Below, one piece after another: positions 47,941 through 55,489 of a stretch of DNA of 64,000 nucleotides. The position numbers were made by a program, and so were the translations under genes. Origin of the DNA: Acidobacteriota bacterium (GTDB lineage Bacteria; Acidobacteriota; Terriglobia; Bryobacterales; UBA6623); the NCBI GenBank assembly GCA_016125275.1, contig WGMB01000012.1:20939-84938 (forward strand), given 5' to 3'. Each line of letters starts with the position of its first letter. Positions within the stretch are counted from its first letter, which is position 1. The notes under the pieces were generated by a model, which was given only the letters and a program-made list of their open reading frames with translations, was not told the origin of the DNA and did not search any database.

Positions 47941-48117
47941 GTGGCCAAACGCCCCACGCCTTCCGGTAAGCCCAAGAAGCGCAACGTCATCGCGCGGGAC
48001 GCCGAGGTGCGCACCTCCGCCGGCCCCATGAAGGACAAGCGCAAGCTCACCCGCCACGAACAGAAGATCCTCGACGACAAGCGCCTGCGGGAATCCGCCG
48101 AATCGGACCTGACCTAG
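47941..48117 (+). CDS. 58-residue basic protein, unknown
   Basis: A short, strongly basic protein reading MAKRPTPSGKPKKRNVIARD at the start and KRKLTRHEQKILDDKRLRES near the end. It is hydrophilic, helical in the C-terminal half, and carries 12 lysines or arginines in its first 36 residues, compatible with nucleic-acid or ribosome binding. Codon use is like its neighbours (GC-rich third positions) and the TACAAT element is well placed. It fills an otherwise empty 260-base gap between two reverse-strand genes. No family recognised. Confidence 0.6.
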   Translation: MAKRPTPSGKPKKRNVIARDAEVRTSAGPMKDKRKLTRHEQKILDDKRLRESAESDLT

Positions 48118-48121
48118 CGCC

Positions 48122-48829
48122 TCAGGGCTCGTTCACGAACTCGATCACGCCAAAGCGCTCCGGCTCGTGGAAGTGCTGCTTGGTGCGCGACCAGGCCAGA
48201 TACTGGTGGTTCGTATCCGGCGCCTTCGGTCCTTCGGGCCGCTCGATGCGATACAGCCCCACCCGCCAGCGGTCTCCCAGCTTCGGCGGCCCCGTCACGC
48301 CGGTTCGGCCCAGCGCCGCCCAGGGGATCGCGATCTCCACCGTCCAGCCCTCGCCCGGCTGCAAGTTCACCGCCGTCTGCAGGCCCTCGATGTTCCAGCC
48401 CCTGCGGTCCTCGTCGGAAATCGAGTGCGGCGCCGGAATCAGCAAATCCACCACGGTGTTGTGCGGCGAAACCTCGAGCTCGGCGTAGTTCTTACCGTCG
48501 CCGTCGGGGTCCAGAAAGACTTCCACCACTTCCTCGCTCCAAATCTTGTCGTCACGGTTCTTCATCGTGCCCCAAGGGTCCTTGTCCGAGGCCGCGAAGA
48601 GCACGTACAGGTTCTTGTCGTCCCAGGCGACCACCGAACGCGTCGGCGAGGGAGTCTTGCTCCCGCGCACGTCCTCGAAGGGGCCCACGCCCGCGCGCAC
48701 CGCCCAGGTCAGCTCATCGGGCTTGCCGTCCACGGTGATCGCGTCGAGCGTGCGGCCGGCGCGATACAGCGGCACTTTGGGGGCGGCCAGGGAAGCGGCG
48801 CAGAGCGCCAGTCCGAGTAGCAGTCTCAA
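48122..48829 (-). CDS. secreted carbohydrate-binding family 9-like protein
   Basis: A 235-residue exported protein with signal peptide RLLLGLALCAASLAAP. The mature part matches CBM9-like/DUF1083 beta-sandwich modules: AITVDGKPDELTWAVRAGVG, RSVVAWDDKNLYVLFAASDK, EVVEVFLDPDGDGKNYAELE and GWTVEIAIPWAALGRTGVTG. Such domains bind sugars or other ligands at an aromatic site. The start is TTG 48829, backed by GGAGG 7 bases upstream and by a TTGA overlap with the stop of the hydrolase gene. Confidence 0.85.
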   Translation of the reverse strand: MRLLLGLALCAASLAAPKVPLYRAGRTLDAITVDGKPDELTWAVRAGVGPFEDVRGSKTPSPTRSVVAWDDKNLYVLFAASDKDPWGTMKNRDDKIWSEEVVEVFLDPDGDGKNYAELEVSPHNTVVDLLIPAPHSISDEDRRGWNIEGLQTAVNLQPGEGWTVEIAIPWAALGRTGVTGPPKLGDRWRVGLYRIERPEGPKAPDTNHQYLAWSRTKQHFHEPERFGVIEFVNEP

Positions 48830-49851
48830 GGCGTTTCCTCCTCGGGAGGGTTCGGCGGCGCGTACGTCTCGATCCAGTTGAACGTGTTCGTCCAAGCGTT
48901 GTCGCGGCTGGCCATCCACGTGGAAGGCCGCGTGCCGTTATTCACCGCCGTCGTAAAACCAAAGAACATGTCCGGGTAGCGCAGCACCCTGTGCTCGATC
49001 CCCTTGGACCCCAGCACCTTCGCCCACAAGTTCAGCTCGGCCGCGCCGGGGTCGTTCTCGGGCGCGATCAGCAGCACCGGCGTGGTGATCTTCGGCGCGA
49101 ACCGGAAGGCGTCGCGGTCCATCATCTGCCGCACCAGCTCGGTCTCGGAAAGCTGCCGTCCCAGCAGCCCTTCCGCGATCGTCGCGTAGCGACGCAGCCC
49201 GGCAAAACCGTAGTCGGGCGAGCCCGAGATCAGCACCGGCGAATCCAGCACCGCCGCCTTGAACACGTTCGACCGGCCGATCACCTGCGCGGCGATCAAC
49301 CCGCCTTCGCCCTGCCCCCAAATCGCCATCCGCTGCGAGTCCACGTAATCCAGCTTGCGCACGAGCTGAATCATCTGGAACACGTCCAGCGTCTCGCCCT
49401 TGGCGTACTGCCGAGAGCCCTCCGAGCGCCCCTCCAGCCCCCTGTGTCCGCGGTAGCTCGACGCCGCCACCACGTAGCCCCGCCGCGCGAACGCCTTGGC
49501 GACCTCCCGATACGCCGGAGAAACCCCCTGGCCCGAGCCGTGGCACAGGATCACGGCCGGGAACAGTTGCTTCGGCTTCCCGAATTCGTCGTACTCGATG
49601 TAGGGCTGCGCCAGGTACCCCGTGATGTTCTGGTCGTCGGACTTGTAGCCCACGTGCCAGGCTTCGATGCCGTCGCCGCGCTCCACGCGCTCCAGCCGCC
49701 GCAGGTCCCAGGTGGCGATGCCCAGCCGGGTCCAATTCCTCTCCGGCGAGGCGTAGACGGTGTTGTCGCTGAGGTTGATGAGTCCGACCGGAGTCTCGCC
49801 CACGACGGGCGCCGCCAGCAGCAGGGCGGCGAGAAAGATCGGGCGGCTCAT
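48826..49851 (-). CDS. secreted alpha/beta hydrolase-fold protein with lost nucleophile
   Basis: A 341-residue exported protein with signal peptide MSRPIFLAALLLAAPVVGE. The prolyl-oligopeptidase/dienelactone hydrolase core is clear: FPAVILCHGSGQGVSPAYRE (oxyanion region), AKAFARRGYVVAASSYRGHR, and MAIWGQGEGGLIAAQ. The nucleophile elbow reads G-Q-G-E-G instead of G-x-S-x-G, so the serine is glycine at about residue 181, and no obvious catalytic histidine is found near the C-terminus (YPDMFFGF). The acidic APENDPG remains. Probably a non-catalytic or altered enzyme. Confidence 0.75.
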   Translation of the reverse strand: MSRPIFLAALLLAAPVVGETPVGLINLSDNTVYASPERNWTRLGIATWDLRRLERVERGDGIEAWHVGYKSDDQNITGYLAQPYIEYDEFGKPKQLFPAVILCHGSGQGVSPAYREVAKAFARRGYVVAASSYRGHRGLEGRSEGSRQYAKGETLDVFQMIQLVRKLDYVDSQRMAIWGQGEGGLIAAQVIGRSNVFKAAVLDSPVLISGSPDYGFAGLRRYATIAEGLLGRQLSETELVRQMMDRDAFRFAPKITTPVLLIAPENDPGAAELNLWAKVLGSKGIEHRVLRYPDMFFGFTTAVNNGTRPSTWMASRDNAWTNTFNWIETYAPPNPPEEETP

Positions 49852-49891
49852 ACGAACGCCTTATTGTAACGTCGCCGTCGCTTCGCCGCCT

Positions 49892-50944
49892 TCAGACGAT
49901 CAACATGCAGTCGCCGTAGGAGAAGAAGCGGTAGCCCTGCTCCACCGCGTGGCGATAGGCCGCCAGCGTCAAATCCTTGCCCGCCAGCGCGCACACCAGC
50001 ATCAGCAGGCTCGAGCCCGGCAGGTGGAAGTTCGTCAGCATCGCCCCCACGGCCTGGAACTCGAAGCCTGGGTAGATGAACAGGTCCGTCTTACCGGAAG
50101 CGGCCTCGAAGCGCCCCGCGCCCAGCCGTACGGCGTGCTCCAGCGTCCGCACGCTGGTGGTGCCCACCGCCACGATGCGCTCCGCCCGGCGCAGCGCCTC
50201 CGCCGCCCCCTCGCTCAGCTCGAAGGCTTCGGCGTGCAGCCGGTGCGACTCCACCTCCGCCTCCTCGTCCATCGTCTGGAAGGTGCCCAGCCCCACGTGC
50301 AGGGTGATCTCCACGGGCTGCGCCCCGCGCGCCCGCACTGCGTCGAGAATCTCCGGCGTGAAGTGCAGCCCCGCCGTCGGCGCGGCCGCCGAGCCGCGCT
50401 GCTTGGCGTACACCGTCTGGTAGCGCTCCCGGTCCGAGCCCGCGTCCGCCCGGTGGATGTACGGCGGCAGCGGCATGTGGCCGATCCGCTCCACGATCTC
50501 GAAGAAGCGCTCCGCCGGCTCGAATTCCAGCAGCCTCACCCCGCGCTCCCCGCGCTCGAGCACCCGCGCCGTGAGCCCGCCCGGAAACTCCAGCGTCTCG
50601 CCCGGCCGAATCTTGCGCCCGGGCCGCACCAGCGCCTCCCAGCGCAGCGGACGGTCGCTCACCTGCTCCAGCAGCAGCGCCTCCACCTGCGCCGTCGGCG
50701 GCTGCAGAGTGTTCTCCGCGCCGCCGGCCCGCCGCCCGAACAGCCGCGCCGGCAACACCCGCGTGTTGTTCAGCGCCAGCGCGTCGCCCGGCCCCACGAA
50801 GCTCGGAAAATCCCGAAAGCAAGTGTCCCGAAACGTCCCCGCGGCGCGGTCGACCACCAGCATGCGGCTTCCCGCTCGGTCCGTCGCGGGCTCCTGCGCG
50901 ATCAGCTCCGCCGGCAGATCGAACTGAAAGTCCGCCGGCGTCAA
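49892..50944 (-). CDS. queA: S-adenosylmethionine:tRNA ribosyltransferase-isomerase
   Basis: A 350-residue QueA, which adds the SAM-derived epoxycyclopentane ring to preQ1 at position 34 of tRNAs. Family blocks are DFQFDLPAELIAQEPATDRA, GDALALNNTRVLPARLFGRR, HMPLPPYIHR, YAKQRGSAAAPTAGLHFTPE and FHLPGSSLLMLVCALAG, with the final YRFFSYGDCMLI. The start is a TTG whose last two bases overlap the upstream gene's TGA (TTGA). Together with queC at 6802 it shows that the cell makes queuosine. Confidence 0.95.
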   Translation of the reverse strand: MTPADFQFDLPAELIAQEPATDRAGSRMLVVDRAAGTFRDTCFRDFPSFVGPGDALALNNTRVLPARLFGRRAGGAENTLQPPTAQVEALLLEQVSDRPLRWEALVRPGRKIRPGETLEFPGGLTARVLERGERGVRLLEFEPAERFFEIVERIGHMPLPPYIHRADAGSDRERYQTVYAKQRGSAAAPTAGLHFTPEILDAVRARGAQPVEITLHVGLGTFQTMDEEAEVESHRLHAEAFELSEGAAEALRRAERIVAVGTTSVRTLEHAVRLGAGRFEAASGKTDLFIYPGFEFQAVGAMLTNFHLPGSSLLMLVCALAGKDLTLAAYRHAVEQGYRFFSYGDCMLIV

Positions 50945-52533
50945 ATCATGCCCAGCTTCCGCAGCCGCAGGATGTGCGCCACAATCTGACGCTCGGCCAG
51001 CGGATACTCGTGCGCCTGGATGTCGGCGTACACCGACGCGAGCATCTCCACCGGATCGTGTACGCCCTGCTTCCAGGCTTCCAGCACCTGCTGCTCCCGC
51101 CGCAGGCGGTGGTTGTAGAGCGCCTGCAGCCGCTCCACCGCGTTCGCCAGCATGGACCCGTGCGCCGGCAGCAGCGTCTTGGGCTGCAACCCGATCAGTC
51201 GGGCCAGCGAATGCAGGTACTGGTCCATGTCGCCCTCGGGCGGGTCGATGATGATCGTCGAGTGGCCCGCGATCATGTCGCCGGCGATCAGCGTCCGCGA
51301 GCCCTCTTCGAAGAAGCACAGGTGGCCCCGCGCATGGCCCGGCGTATGCAGCACCTGGATCGTCAGGTTCGGGTCGCCCGCCAGCACGATCGTCTGGCCG
51401 TCCATCAGCGGCTGGTCGACCTCGATGCCCCTCGACTCCAGCCGTTCGGCGGTCAGCGGATGGGCGCACACGGGCACGCCCAGCGCCTGCCGCATGGCGT
51501 TCGCGCCGCCCACGTGATCGGGGTGATGGTGCGTCAGCCAGATGGCCTTCACAATGCCGCCGTCGCGCTTGGCGGCGGCTTGCACGGCGCGCTTGAGCCG
51601 CTCGATCTGGTCCGCGTCGCCTGACCCCGGATCCACCAGCGCCAGCTCTCGCGTCCCGATCAGGTACGCGCTGGTGTGCGTGGCCGGCGGCAGCGTCCGG
51701 GTGCGCTGCGGAATGGCGCTGATGTCGCGCCGGAACTCGATGCGGTGCGGCGCCGGACCTTCGTCTCCGCCGGGCCGCAGGTGCTCCAGCCCCCGCTCGG
51801 GCCCTTCCCGCAGCAGTACGCGCAAAATATGCAGATTCGGCTGCCCCAGCAGTGCTTCGGCCCGGCGCCAGCGCTGGATGGCTTCCGCCGGCCGAATCCA
51901 TTCGCCGTGATCCAGCTCGCCGCGCCAAACCTCCGGCTGCAACTCCTCGTCGAGCGGCCACTCCAGCAGAAAGAACCGCGCGTCAAAGCGAATCGTCGAA
52001 AACGCCGGCGTCACCCAGCGGCCCGCGTACGTCAGCCGCGAGGCGTCGAGCTTCGTCTCCAAATTGTGCAGAACCCCGGGAAAACCGATCTTCTGGTCGA
52101 TCAGCTTGCGCCGCGCGTCGCGCACCGCCGCCCGGTCGGGCTTGGAATCGACCGTATGCACCAGCACGCCGGTCTCTTCGAAGAGCTCGCGCAGCGTGCA
52201 GGCCGACAGGCCGTCGATCATCGTGGGAGGCAGGTCGCCGTCGTCCGCGCCCGGCACGTCCGCCGGATCGAACGGCTCATCCACGTCCTTGGGCCGCCCT
52301 TGCACCGGCGTATCCAGGTCCACCGGCGCCAGCCCGCCCCCTGGAAACGCATGCCAGCCGCCCATGAAGCGCAGCAGAGGGCTGCGCCGGACCCAGTAGA
52401 CCTCCACCTCGGCCGCGGCGTTGCGACGCCACAGGACGACCGAACCGGAAGGCCGCGGACGGGGCGGCGGAGATGGGTCGAACGCCTGTCCGACGCCGGA
52501 CAGGACTTGCTCGTAGACGTTGCCGACACTCAC
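50941..52533 (-). CDS. fusion of NUDIX hydrolase and metallo-beta-lactamase-fold hydrolase
   Basis: A 530-residue two-domain protein. Residues 1-245 are a NUDIX domain of the NUDT19/RppH-like group: VYWVRRSPLLRFMGGWHAFP, and a partial box with LRELFEETGVL (114-124). The MBL domain (about 275-525) has the zinc motif THHHPDHVGG (334-343), VLHTPGHARGHLCFF, TLIAGDMIAG and LLPAHG, giving all ligands. LACTB2-like MBL proteins act on RNA or thioesters, so the pair may process a nucleoside-diphosphate or CoA substrate in two steps. GTG start has a TAAAGT hexamer ending 6 bases upstream. Confidence 0.85.
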   Translation of the reverse strand: MSVGNVYEQVLSGVGQAFDPSPPPRPRPSGSVVLWRRNAAAEVEVYWVRRSPLLRFMGGWHAFPGGGLAPVDLDTPVQGRPKDVDEPFDPADVPGADDGDLPPTMIDGLSACTLRELFEETGVLVHTVDSKPDRAAVRDARRKLIDQKIGFPGVLHNLETKLDASRLTYAGRWVTPAFSTIRFDARFFLLEWPLDEELQPEVWRGELDHGEWIRPAEAIQRWRRAEALLGQPNLHILRVLLREGPERGLEHLRPGGDEGPAPHRIEFRRDISAIPQRTRTLPPATHTSAYLIGTRELALVDPGSGDADQIERLKRAVQAAAKRDGGIVKAIWLTHHHPDHVGGANAMRQALGVPVCAHPLTAERLESRGIEVDQPLMDGQTIVLAGDPNLTIQVLHTPGHARGHLCFFEEGSRTLIAGDMIAGHSTIIIDPPEGDMDQYLHSLARLIGLQPKTLLPAHGSMLANAVERLQALYNHRLRREQQVLEAWKQGVHDPVEMLASVYADIQAHEYPLAERQIVAHILRLRKLGMI

Positions 52534-52539
52534 CCCTTT

Positions 52540-52545
52540 ACTTTA
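52540..52545 (-). promoter_or_regulatory. -10-like hexamer before NUDIX/MBL gene
   Basis: TAAAGT, preceded by GGC, ends 6 bases before the GTG at 52533. AAAGGGG lies between but is too close for a ribosome site. Confidence 0.4.
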
Positions 52546-52587
52546 GCCGAGGCGGCCGGAGCCCAGCGGAGCGAACCGGGCCGTTCC

Positions 52588-52899
52588 CTACAGGTCGCCC
52601 AGCGCCGCCTCGAGCTCGCTGCGGGCGTGCAGGTCCCCGGTCCGCAACGAGGTCTCCACGCCTTTCTGGTAGACTTCCCGGGCTTGTTCGGTGCGCCCCA
52701 GCTTCTGGAACGTCTTGCCCGCGTGGTAGTACGCCGCCTGGTAGTCCGGGTTCGTTTCCAGGATGCGTTGGAACTCGGCGATGGCTTCCTCCAACGCGCC
52801 CTGTTTGACGTATTCCTGGGCGAGCCCGTACCGTACGAAGCAGTCGTCCGGGTTCGCTTCCAGAAAGGCCTTGAGCTTTTCGAGTCGGCTGGAGTCCAT
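52588..52899 (-). CDS. small TPR protein
   Basis: A 103-residue protein of about three TPR motifs: LKAFLEANPDDCFVRYGLAQ then EYVKQG, LEEAIAEFQRILETNPDYQA then AYYHAGKTFQKLG, and REVYQKGVETSLRTGDLHAR. No signal peptide, so a cytoplasmic protein-protein adaptor. It lies 54 bases upstream of the NUDIX/MBL gene on the same strand. A TGC-TATCAT element ends 9 bases before its ATG. Confidence 0.85.
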   Translation of the reverse strand: MDSSRLEKLKAFLEANPDDCFVRYGLAQEYVKQGALEEAIAEFQRILETNPDYQAAYYHAGKTFQKLGRTEQAREVYQKGVETSLRTGDLHARSELEAALGDL

Positions 52900-52908
52900 A
52901 CGAGTCCG

Positions 52909-52917
52909 ATGATAGCA
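52909..52917 (-). promoter_or_regulatory. extended -10-like element before TPR gene
   Basis: TGC-TATCAT on the minus strand, ending 9 bases before ATG 52899. Same extended form as at 5799 and near 24030. Confidence 0.4.
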
Positions 52918-52929
52918 ACCGTCTGAGCC

Positions 52930-53367
52930 ATGGCCTGTCCCCTGTTCGAGCCGACCGAGAGATTGGATTGGCAAGGCTGGTCCGGCCGTTTTCGGCCGCC
53001 GCTCGGCGCGCCCCACGCCGGCCTCTGTCATGCCGGCCTCTCTCATGCCGGCAGCTGTCATGCCGCGTCCCCCGTTGACGCTCCCGCGGCGCTGCTGCTC
53101 GACGGCTGCAACATGGGCTACGCCCGCGGCCTGTGCGCCAAGCTGCCCGCCGCCGAGGCGGACGCCTTCCGCCTGGAGGTCGCCCGTCTCGACGCCGACG
53201 CCGTCGAGATCGACTGGCTGCTCGAAAAGGACTGCCTTCCGCTGCGCCACGGACGCGCCCGCCTCGACCGCGCGTCGGGCCTCTGGTGCGGCCAACCTTC
53301 CGACGCCCCCCTCCTGCTGCGCCAGCTCCAGGCCTTCGCGGCCGTCCTGCTCGACCCCCAGCCCTGA
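52930..53367 (+). CDS. hypothetical protein with HAGLC-type repeats
   Basis: A 145-residue protein divergent from the small TPR gene. Residues 29-47 carry a pentad repeat HAGLC-HAGLS-HAGSC-HAAS, encoded by three 15-base DNA repeats. The second half (LLLDGCNMGYARGLCAKLPA then AEADAFRLEVARLDADAVEI) looks like a folded alpha/beta domain and ends in a helix LLLRQLQAFAAVLLDP. Cysteine and histidine are frequent, so metal binding is possible. I do not recognise the family; the repeat may be a recent expansion. Confidence 0.5.
   Translation: MACPLFEPTERLDWQGWSGRFRPPLGAPHAGLCHAGLSHAGSCHAASPVDAPAALLLDGCNMGYARGLCAKLPAAEADAFRLEVARLDADAVEIDWLLEKDCLPLRHGRARLDRASGLWCGQPSDAPLLLRQLQAFAAVLLDPQP
53017..53061. 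repeat. three 15-base tandem repeats inside a gene
   Basis: GCCGGCCTCTGTCAT at 53017-53031, then two copies with few changes to 53061. Length keeps the reading frame and gives HAGLC pentads. Confidence 0.8.
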
Positions 53368-53373
53368 CCCGGC

Positions 53374-53403
53374 TTGACCTGGCCCGCCCGCGGCGCACAC
53401 AAT
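53374..53403 (+). promoter_or_regulatory. sigma-70 promoter for NCS1-type transporter gene
   Basis: TTGACC (53374-53379), 18-base spacer, CACAAT (53398-53403). The hexamer ends 10 bases before the ATG, leaving a leader of a few bases. Confidence 0.6.
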
Positions 53404-53413
53404 AGCGCCGCCC

Positions 53414-54778
53414 ATGTCGTCCACCATCGCCGAGCTGGCCTCCAAGATGGACCAGCTCTATGAATACGATCGCGAGCCGGTTCCGCCCGACAAGCTGCAG
53501 AGCGGCTGGCAGTTCGCCGGTCTCTTCGCAGGCGAGCACGTCGCCGCCACCGAGTTCGTCATCGGGGCCTTCTTCGTGCTGCACGGGGTGTCCGTCGGTG
53601 ACCTGGTCGGCGGCCTGCTCCTGGGCAATCTGCTGGCCGTGGCCTCCTGGACGCTGCTGTGCGCGCCCATCGCCACCCGCACCCGGCTAACCCTCTACTG
53701 GAAGCTGCGGGAGGTCGGCGGCCCGGGCCTGATGGCGGTCTACAACGTCGTCAACGGCGTCCTGTTCTGCGGCATCGCCGGGGCCATGATCTCGGTGGCG
53801 GCCACCGCCGTCGGCCTGGGGCTGGGCGTCGAGAGTCCGGAGCTCAACGCCGTCTACCCCACCGGCGTCGGCTGGGTGGCGCTCACCCTCGGCATCGGCG
53901 CGCTCATGACCGTCATTGCCATCCTCGGCTTCTCCACCCTCACCCGCTTCGCCGAGATCTGCTCGCCCTGGATGTTCGTCGTCTTCCTCGCCGGCGCCCT
54001 GGCGATGCTGCCGCAGCTCGGCGTCGCGCCCGATTTCTCGAACTTCTGGGAGGTCGCCCGCACCCGCATCTGGACCGGCGAGCCCACGCCCGGCCAGGAG
54101 CAGTACGGCTTCTGGCACATCGCCTTCTTCTCCTGGGTCTGCAACGCGGCCTTCCACATGGGCCTCACGGACATGGCCACGCTGCGCTACGCGCCCAACT
54201 GGAAGTACGGCCTCTACTCGGCCTTCGGCATGTTCCCCGGCCACATGCTGGCCTGGATGTGCTCCGGCGTGATGGTCGCCGCCGTCGCCCGCGAGATGAA
54301 CCCGGGCTTGATGGCCTATGAGGCCGCCGGGCTGTCCGGCGCGCTGGCCGTGCTGGTGGCCGGCTGGACCACCGCCAACCCGACGCTCTACCGCGCCGGG
54401 CTGGCGCTGCAGGCGATCACCCCGAACTGGCCTCGCTGGAAGGTCACCTTGGCCGCCGGAGCGCTCACCAGCGTCATCTCCTGCTTCCCCGTCGTGTTTC
54501 TGAGACTGCTGGACTACGTGGCCCTCTACGGGCTGGCGCTGGTCCCGGTGGGCTCGGTCGTCTTTGCGGAGGAGACGCTCGTCGGCCGTTTCGGCATCGA
54601 GCGGTGGAAATCCACCGGCCCCGGCCGGCGGGTCAACGTGGCGGCGCTGTGGACCTGGGGCCTGACGGTGGCGGCGGCCTTTGCGGCGCCCATCCATTTG
54701 TTCTACAAGCCGGTCCCGGCGTGGCTGCTGGGGATGGTTCTCTACGTCGCGCTGCGGCGAGCGGGGGTGGGCCGATGA
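53414..54778 (+). CDS. NCS1-like purine/cytosine permease family transporter
   Basis: A 454-residue membrane protein with about 12 helices. The hydrophilic start (ELASKMDQLYEYDREPVPPD) precedes GWQFAGLFAGEHVAATEFVI. It resembles nucleobase:cation symporter-1/cytosine permease-like proteins in helix pattern and length, with ELNAVYPTGVGWVALTLGIG and FVVFLAGALAMLPQLGVAPD, but not the classic substrate-site residues I would recognise. Substrate therefore open. It is cotranslated with a 59-residue membrane protein through an ATGA overlap. Confidence 0.7.
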   Translation: MSSTIAELASKMDQLYEYDREPVPPDKLQSGWQFAGLFAGEHVAATEFVIGAFFVLHGVSVGDLVGGLLLGNLLAVASWTLLCAPIATRTRLTLYWKLREVGGPGLMAVYNVVNGVLFCGIAGAMISVAATAVGLGLGVESPELNAVYPTGVGWVALTLGIGALMTVIAILGFSTLTRFAEICSPWMFVVFLAGALAMLPQLGVAPDFSNFWEVARTRIWTGEPTPGQEQYGFWHIAFFSWVCNAAFHMGLTDMATLRYAPNWKYGLYSAFGMFPGHMLAWMCSGVMVAAVAREMNPGLMAYEAAGLSGALAVLVAGWTTANPTLYRAGLALQAITPNWPRWKVTLAAGALTSVISCFPVVFLRLLDYVALYGLALVPVGSVVFAEETLVGRFGIERWKSTGPGRRVNVAALWTWGLTVAAAFAAPIHLFYKPVPAWLLGMVLYVALRRAGVGR

Positions 54779-54954
54779 CGCACAAAGTGCTCCAACTGCT
54801 GGCTTTGGGCGCGCTGGCGGTCTGCCTGGCGTCGTCTTGGTCGCGCTTCCAGGGCGGACTCAGCGATCAGGACTTCAAGTCCGTGTTCCTGGCCGGGACG
54901 ATCGGCTGGTTCGCCTTCGCCACGGCCGCCTCCGGCCTTGGCAAGCGGCAGTGA
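54775..54954 (+). CDS. 59-residue membrane partner of the NCS1-like transporter
   Basis: A two-helix protein: VLQLLALGALAVCLASSW (4-21) and SVFLAGTIGWFAFATAASGL (36-55), with a polar loop SRFQGGLSDQDFK between. It starts in an ATGA overlap with the transporter gene, which strongly suggests a stable stoichiometric partnership. No family recognised. Confidence 0.72.
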   Translation: MTHKVLQLLALGALAVCLASSWSRFQGGLSDQDFKSVFLAGTIGWFAFATAASGLGKRQ

Positions 54955-54968
54955 CCGCCGGCCGCGGC

Positions 54969-55181
54969 TCAGCTGAACCGCAGCGGGTACTCGTCGGCCA
55001 GCACCGGCGCCGGCTTTTCGTGGTCGGGATGCGACACCGCCGGCCAGGCCTTGCGAAGCTCTTCGTAGTCCCGCTGGGCTTGCCGATTCAGCGACTGCTC
55101 CAGGAAGATCACGCCCCAAAGCGTCATCACCAACAGTCCGATCGCCGCAAGTCCATGGTTCGAGATTCCGAAAAGCTTCAT
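54969..55181 (-). CDS. 70-residue membrane-anchored protein, unknown
   Basis: A small protein with a strong GGAGG site 4 bases before its ATG. Residues 9-29 (HGLAAIGLLVMTLWGVIFLE) form one transmembrane helix after a short start MKLFGISN; the rest (QSLNRQAQRDYEELRKAWPA and on) is an amphipathic charged helix on one side, ending EYPLRFS. It converges on the two-helix protein gene. No family recognised. Confidence 0.68.
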   Translation of the reverse strand: MKLFGISNHGLAAIGLLVMTLWGVIFLEQSLNRQAQRDYEELRKAWPAVSHPDHEKPAPVLADEYPLRFS

Positions 55182-55489
55182 ACAGCCTCCTGTGCGCCTA
55201 CTAGCAATTGCGTAGCCATTCCGTTCGAACCGACTCGAATCCCGCATTTTGCGCGCTGCGTACAGGTTCTGTCAAATCCCTGCTCGCCCTTTCGCCCGCC
55301 CGGAACCCTGCAGATTCGGCCCTCGCGTGCAATTTCTTCGCGGTTTGCGATCCTGTGTAGCGAGATCGCGCCCCGGCGCGTCTGCTGGAAGAAGCCGCTC
55401 GCTTCGAGGTCCGTTGGCCGGAAGCCGCCGCCCCTCGGTGGCTGATTTCGGCCGGTTGGTGAAATTCGACCGTCGCTGCTGACTACGCC
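55182..55489. other. 308-base intergenic region, no gene seen
   Basis: Separates a reverse-strand membrane protein gene from the Asp-box protein gene. No frame has convincing start context or composition, and no hairpin terminator or tRNA-like fold stands out. It is somewhat less GC-rich, so it probably holds promoters for both sides. Confidence 0.5.

Noticed and set aside
55200..55260. tRNA-like GTTCGAACC / CTCGAATCCC stretch
   Set aside because: No matching acceptor, anticodon or D arm could be drawn around it.
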